64,000 bases of DNA from Nymphaea colorata (Eukaryota; Streptophyta; Magnoliopsida; Nymphaeales; Nymphaeaceae), in assembly GCF_008831285.2 (NCBI RefSeq), contig NC_045140.1:6816505-6880504 (forward strand), read 5' to 3'. Positions within the stretch are counted from its first letter, which is position 1. Each line of letters begins with the position of its first letter. Shown here one piece after another: positions 58,301-64,000 of this stretch. A program made the translations under genes and the position numbers. The notes beneath the pieces were generated by a model. The model saw nothing but the letters and a program-made list of their open reading frames with translations. It was not told where the DNA came from and did not search any database.

Positions 58301-61300
58301 GGCCCGTCCAGAAAACGGTCGCCGGACCGGATTTGGCGGGGGAGATGGCGGCAGCGCTGGCAGCCGCATCCATCGTGTTCAAGGACGACGCCGCCTATTC
58401 CAAGAGGCTGGTGGCTGCCGCCGCTACCGTCTTCGACTTTGCCCGCGACCGTGGAAGGCGAGCCACTTACAGCAGAGGCAACCCGGCGATCGACATGTTC
58501 TACAACTCCACCAGCTACTTCGACGAGTACATGTGGGGCGGGGCCTGGCTCTACTACGCGACGGGCAACGTCTCGTACCTGGCGCTGGTGACGGACGCGG
58601 CGATGGCCAGGAACGCGATGGCGCTGATGAATGTGCCGGACCTCGGCGTGCTGAGCTGGGACAACAAGATACCGGCGGTCGAGGTGCTGCTGTCCAGGTA
58701 CAGGTTGTTCCTGAACCCGGGCTACCCCTATGAGGAGATGCTTCAGGCGTACCAGAAACAGACGGCCCTCACGCTCTGCTCTTACTTGCAACAATTTCAA
58801 GTCTTCAATTTTACCAAAGGTATGCTTTTCCTCCGCCGATCCGGTTATGCGTTTGCGAAATGATCTGAATTTTGGTAACAAAAACCGAATGCGAACATAA
58901 CGTCTCACAATAGGGTGAACTTGAAAAAAATGGTAAATTTTTAAAAGTTTTAAAAAACCAAAACTGCAGAAAAATAAAATAAAAAAATAGAAATGAAAAA
59001 AAAACTGTTTGACATTAAAAAACTAAAAAAATAAAAAAAACACCAACAAAAGCATGTTAAAAACACGTTTTTTTATTTTTAACATTTAAAAAAGACATGT
59101 TTTTTTTAAGTTTTAAACAATTCGTGTTTTTTTTTTTTAAAAAAACATGTTTTCTGTGACTATGCTTAAGAAGAAAGTTGCTACAAAGACAAAGAAGCAT
59201 AGTAAAAAAAATTAGAAGTATAAAAAATTTTAAAAATTCTCAAAATACTCTCATCTTCAGGTTATGTACATACTTTTGTGCTGTAATGACCAAAATACTT
59301 TTGATAAATTAAAAAAAGGCTTTTAAAAGGACAAAAAAAGAACTATAAAAAAATTGAAAGTCTAAGATCTACATTTTTTTTATCAAATTTTTTTAAAACA
59401 CTTCAACCCCATTCATTTTTTTTTGGTGCACATCCATTTGCAAGCAACACAATCTCCTAATTTTCTTCATATATATACATATATATATTTTTAATGCATA
59501 TATATTGTGTGACTCTGGTTTTGAGATACGCAGGTGGGATGATCGAGCTGAACCACGGGCAGCCAGAACCCCTTCAGTACGTGGTGAACGCAGCGTTCTT
59601 GGCCGCCATATACAGCGACTATCTACAGGCCGTGGGCGTCCCTGGCTGGTACTGTGGCCCTTATTTCTTCCCCTTGCAGGTGCTTCGAGATTTCGCTACT
59701 TCTCAGGTACCCAACCATTTTATTTTATTTTATTGCCTTCCCTGGTACCTAAGACATTTGAACACAAATTTAAAACCCAATCCAATTAGAACTCATTTTT
59801 TTTTCTTATTTCCGATCTTTTTTTTTTTAATTGAATGTTGTTGTTTTTTTTTTTTTTTTTTAAAGCAGTGCAATTCTATGTCCAATTCAGATCTGATCTG
59901 ACTATTAGAAATGTGGGGATGCTTTTGAAAACTAAACCACAAAAGAATTATATACGAGTGTCTTTTTTTTTTTTTCCTCCTCACAAACTAAAGTCAACTT
60001 GATCAGACGTGATATTTAAAAAGATTATATGATTTTAAAAGTATATATTTCAGATTTGTATGCTGTTTAGATATGTTATTTAGGATTTTTAAAGTCGCAT
60101 GCATACATTTCAAACCTTTCTCTAACTTGTGAGAACGAACCTACATATTAAGGGTACCAGACGTGAAGATGACATCCTTACAACTTATTTTCATGAAAAA
60201 ATACATTTTACTAAGTTTTAGCCTTGTGTTTTCGTGACTGAATCCAGGCCCGACATTAACGATAATACTCGAAATTCACATGTAACCGGGGATCCATATC
60301 AGGCCTTAGAGTGGCAGGAATATTTGTCGGGCACTAATTCGTAAGTTCTTGAAACCTTTAAATAGATAGCAAAATGCTTGAAGGACACCTTATATATTAT
60401 AAATATGCAAAGGTTTGGCGTCCACCAACATGTAAGCAAAGTAATTCTGCTGCCGTGCTGGCAAATGCCCACACAAGCCCACATGTGGTTTCACTTTCGG
60501 TCATGAATAATATATTTCCGGTCATGAATAATGTATGCAAATAATTCTTGAAGCTGATGATGCTTAGGATGTCAACAGATCAAATTCAAATCGGATATAC
60601 TCCTAACCATATCAACCTTTTTGGATATTCATGTACTCCATATTCAAATATGATTGAAGCAAAGTCACATCTGAATCCAAAATCTGATTTCACTATCTGA
60701 ACCCTATATGAAACCAATTTTTACGTTCATATTCAAATCCGAATCCTAACTTTGGACTGAATTCGGTCAATTTTCAAGATGTGAGAACGTTGATTGTAAG
60801 ATCTTTTATTAAAACTAAATCTGATCCAATCCGTCAAATATTTGTGCATATTTAAATCCAAATCTGATCCAATTTTTTAATTGGATGTTACAATTTTTTT
60901 CTATATCCTATTTCTTTTAAGAATGATTCTATATGATTCAAATCAGATATATTGATATCTAATTAAATGTATGATTCAAATCAAATATATTGACATCTAA
61001 TTAAATGTATGATTCAAATCAAATATATTGATATCTCTCATTCATGCGTAGATGGACTACATAATGGGTTCCAATCCAAAAAACATGAGCTACATAGTAG
61101 GGTGGGGCTCCAACTACCCGAAGCACGTCCACCACCGTGCAGCTTCCATCCCCTGGGACGGCAGAAAGTATGGATGTGGCGGCGGTTGGCGGTGGGAAGA
61201 CTCTCCAAACCCCAACCCCAACATCATCACGGGTGCGATGGTTGGAGGACCAGACCGCTTTGACGGCTTCGACGATGTCCGCAGCAACTACAACTACACG

Positions 61301-61453
61301 GAGCCCACTCTCGCCGGCAATGCAGGCCTTGTTGCCGCACTTGCCGCTCTCTCCGGCAGCACCGCCGGAGGCGTCGACCGCAACAACATCTTCTCAGCCG
61401 TGACACCACTTTACCCACCATCCCCACCTCCACCCCCTGCATGGAAACCATAG
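55359..61453 (+). CDS. KOR: KORRIGAN-type membrane-anchored endo-1,4-beta-glucanase (GH9A), 5 exons
   Basis: Exons 55359-55749, 57744-58051, 58222-58819, 59534-59706 and 61052-61453, all GT-AG, give 623 residues, about the family length. A cytosolic N-terminus carries the known trafficking signals LLG (52-54) and YVDL (65-68), then one membrane segment (about 78-99) and a Pro-rich linker. The GH9 domain shows [12 protein letters not shown] (catalytic Asp region, about 163-174), HVHHR (515-519) and [12 protein letters not shown] with the proton-donor Glu near 574. It ends with the subclass hallmark PPPPPAWKP. Such enzymes act at the plasma membrane with the cellulose synthase complex. The start at 55359 was chosen because HWGGSFEIN aligns with the family N-terminus; an in-frame ATG lies 27 bp upstream. 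The CNGGC-like Cys pair that I recall from KOR1 before the DLAAEMAAAL block is absent here ([14 protein letters not shown]), so this may be a KOR paralogue. Confidence 0.93.
56740..57130. repeat. GGGCCC/AAGCCCGAG-type repeat in endoglucanase intron 1
   Basis: Text such as GGCACCCGGTACCCGGC and GGGTGGGCCCAATAAGCCCG surrounds two TA-rich tracts (56855-56920). It resembles the GGGCC-rich blocks upstream of the FEY-like gene. Probably part of a non-autonomous transposable element; borders not seen. Confidence 0.45.
58874..59162. mobile_element. MITE-like element, copy C (endoglucanase intron 3)
   Basis: Starts GGTAACAAAAACCG, ends CATGTTTTCTGTGACTA; contains ACTTGAAAAAAATGGTAAAT and TTTTAAACAATTCG, the same ordered motifs as copies A and B. 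More decayed than copy B. Confidence 0.6.
60560..61050. repeat. Degenerate AAATCTGAATCC-type repeat with 38-bp tandem units
   Basis: ATGATTCAAATCA starts units at about 60933, 60971 and 61009 (period 38 bp). The last unit runs to within about 18 bp of the acceptor of exon 5. Confidence 0.7.
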
Positions 61454-64000
61454 AAAGGCATTAGTTACAGTGCTGAGATGATCATACTGTCCTAGCAGTT
61501 CCTTCTGTCAATAGTTGTAAGAAGCAGGGAATCATCCGGTTCCCACCTTTTCCATTTCAAATTACACTTACGATTGTTTGCTTTTTGTACCATAATAAAC
61601 ATCAATGCATGAGCCATTCTTTTTTCTCCTTTACAAGCACGATGAATCTAAAACAGCTAACATAAATTTAAATTCGTCTTTTATAATCTGATTTTGTTTT
61701 TCTCCACGCCTACATATTTCTTTCTCTTGTTAAATGCTAAAAGTTGATCAGTATTTTATAATGAAATAAATAAGGTCAATAACATGATTGTTATGAGACT
61801 GGTAGAAAGAATAAATAATTAGTTAGTGGTGTTACTCGAAACTGGTTACTTGCACACCTGTGTGCACGCACATCTGTGTAATGACCAAGAGATTTTTAGA
61901 ACCAAGAAAAGGGGGATTATGAAAATCTTAAAAGTTTAAAATGTACATATCTTATAAAAAATTCTAAAATACTTCAACCCCCTGCTTTTTTCTTGAATGC
62001 ATATATTTGTTATGTGCACACTCCTGTGCACGCAGCTCGATCTCAGTGTTACTGGGTCGCCTTATAAATGATGTTTAGCCAATTCCTCTTGTGCTGTGCA
62101 CGCAACTCGATCTCGGTGTTACTGGGTCGCCTTATAAATGATGTTTAGCCAATTTCTCTTGTGCTGTGCACGCAACTCGATCTCGGTGTTACTGGGTCGC
62201 CTTATAAATGATGTTTAGTCAATTTAGGTGTTCGCATCTCTCCCTGTCCTCGGAGGCATTGATGTGAATTAGCACAATTTCAAATTAGATTTTGAGAAAA
62301 ATTTCAAGAAAAAGAGATCCGTCTGTGGGTACGAGGTCCAACCATTTTTACTGTTTTTAACAGGAGTAATCAGACCAAGGATTAATGATTTTTTTTCGCA
62401 TCTTCTGTAAGTTATTTGATTGATGCAATCCTATATGCTTGTGCATAAAAGGTTGAAATTGAAATTAGAAGTCATTTTTAAACTTGGTTTTAAATAAGTA
62501 ATTTGAACTTGTTTTGGATGAATATGAGTAAAATTGAGACAAGTTGTTTGGAAAATTACCTTGTTTTAACAAGTTATTTGAAAATTCAACTTGTTTAAGA
62601 GAATTTGAATAAATTCTTTAGATAAAAATTGAAAAGTTGAACAATGTTCCAATTGGGGCCTATTGTTTTGGCTGAAAATGTGCCATTTGGATTGGATTTA
62701 AAAATTGGCAAAGATGTTGAGAATGGTTTGAATTGATGACCTTTGTTTTGGTTGAAAATGATTCAACTTGAGTTAAATGGGACTGGTTTGAAATAAATAG
62801 ACATCGTGGCTTTGATATACAGCTTTAAAAATTGAATTGTTAATTTGACAACATTGTAAATTTGGATGAAAAAATCGAGATTTTGGAGATGGAGATCTAG
62901 TTCTTTGTCGCAAACTTAAGATCATCTCATGATTTTGAATGGAAATTGAAATCAGCATGTAATCAGTTTTTTTTTTTTAATGGCTAAGTTAACTTAGTAA
63001 ATTGAATTGATTTTTGAAGTCTCTTTTCGCCAAATCTCATGATTAGATCTAAGAGATACAAACTTGATTTCAAATGAGTTTTCTTGTTAGAAAAGAGTTG
63101 TGGGCAAGTAAAATTCACTTTTTTTATGAAGATTCTAAGATATTAGAAAACATGTTGTTTTCAAACTTATTTTGGTCAAATTAGGATATGACGTTTGTGT
63201 TTTCTTTTGAAACTAAGTGAGAACTCCAAACTCTTGCTGCAATATGATTTGGTCATTTTCTACAACTTAAAATTGAATCACTTAATTTCTAAAAAAGGTG
63301 CTAGTAATGCAATTTGAGTGAGTTTGTATTGATGCATGAAAAGAAATGAAATTATATGATACACTCATTCTTCCATTTCTCACAATCTCTCCACATTCAT
63401 TCAACATGAAAATTCAATTAATGTTTTATACAGACTCATATTGATTTTTTTTAATTAAAAAGTAAAACTCTTTCTATATATGCTTAACTTATTATTAAAC
63501 ACAAGAGTTAGAGGTGCAGTCCACAAGTTTGAGACTTGAATTAAATTTTTAAAATAATAGAACATCATGTAAAGAAAGTTAAAATCAATCTTTAAAATAT
63601 ATGAAAGACATGGATAACACCCAATTTGTCTCAAAATTACTATAAAATCAGATTTTCTACTCATTTAAATGGCTGAAAATCAGAAATATTGATTCTAACA
63701 AAGTTTGATTCTTGAAAAATGATAATAAATTATTGAAAATTTGCTTTACTTTTCTTGCTAAGTCAAGCATCTAAGTCAACAAGAGGAATGTTCATACTTT
63801 GGATTTTTAGAAGCTTGCTATTCTTAAACCAAGTTTAATTTCAAATTTTACATGATGGAATTCATCCATTCTTTGGATGATTTCAACATATTGGATCTTC
63901 TTATTTGGAGAAATGAAAGTTGGATTCTCAGCTATGATTTTGCAACATTTTAGGACATTGATTAATCCCATGCAAATATGAAAATTTATGAATGAAACCA
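61454..64000. other. 3' flank of the endoglucanase gene and AT-rich spacer
   Basis: The first ~150 bp are likely 3' UTR. A 70-bp tandem repeat lies at 62024-62230. From 62400 on the sequence is AT-rich without coding signal; its style (long, non-coding, repeated short phrases) suggests an old element but no ends are seen. Confidence 0.5.
62024..62230 (+). repeat. 70-bp tandem repeat, three units
   Basis: ACTGGGTCGCCTTATAAATG occurs at 62051, 62121 and 62191, an exact 70-bp period. Units differ at only a few positions (CAGCTCGATCTCAG versus CAACTCGATCTCGG). Confidence 0.95.

Noticed and set aside
62024-62230. CRISPR-like array
   Set aside because: The repeats are directly adjacent without unique spacers, and the sequence is a plant nuclear genome.

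Overview
The window is nuclear DNA of a flowering plant. It carries five spliced genes with GT-AG introns (one GC-AG intron), all from families typical of land plants, separated by long AT-rich tracts full of LTR retrotransposons, a LINE, short inverted-repeat elements and microsatellites. A fragment of the plastid gene ycf2 lies inside one retrotransposon. I cannot name the species. The very GC-rich exons in two genes and the long chromovirus LTRs would fit a monocot or an early-diverging angiosperm, but that is only a guess.

Layout. Positions 1-11936 are a nested retrotransposon block. An old Ty3/gypsy chromovirus (pol from about 3191 to 10439, 3' LTR 10440-11936) has been hit at least three times: by a long LTR ending at 3190, by a 3.9-kb solo LTR of the same family at 6258-10149 (5-bp target duplication GTTTT), and by a ~950-bp piece of plastid ycf2 at about 4496-5446. 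Positions 14001-19667 are one near-full-length but dead plant L1-type LINE with a perfect 18-bp target duplication. The rest is genes: an ERD2/KDEL-receptor-like protein (22459-27044, +); an AFP/NINJA-family transcriptional corepressor (28860-30096, +) with a dense ACGT/G-box cluster upstream; a FEY-type short-chain dehydrogenase/reductase with a 29-nt microexon (34037-39823, -); a G3BP-like NTF2-RRM RNA-binding protein with a GC-AG intron (42552-47517, -); and a KORRIGAN-type membrane-anchored GH9 endoglucanase (55359-61453, +). Between the last two genes lie a gypsy gag remnant (48399-49240) and repeat-rich sequence.

The five genes are not an operon or an obvious cluster; they act in separate processes (ER/Golgi membrane system, ABA/JA signalling, shoot development, RNA granules, cell-wall cellulose synthesis). 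I did not find a new biological system. The most informative observations are the plastid insert in a retrotransposon, the datable nesting events, the G-box cluster before the AFP/NINJA gene, the microexon and GC-AG intron, and a three-copy inverted-repeat element family sitting in gene introns.

All exon boundaries were worked out by hand from reading frame, splice consensus and remembered family sequences. Each of the five models gives an uninterrupted frame whose total length is divisible by three.
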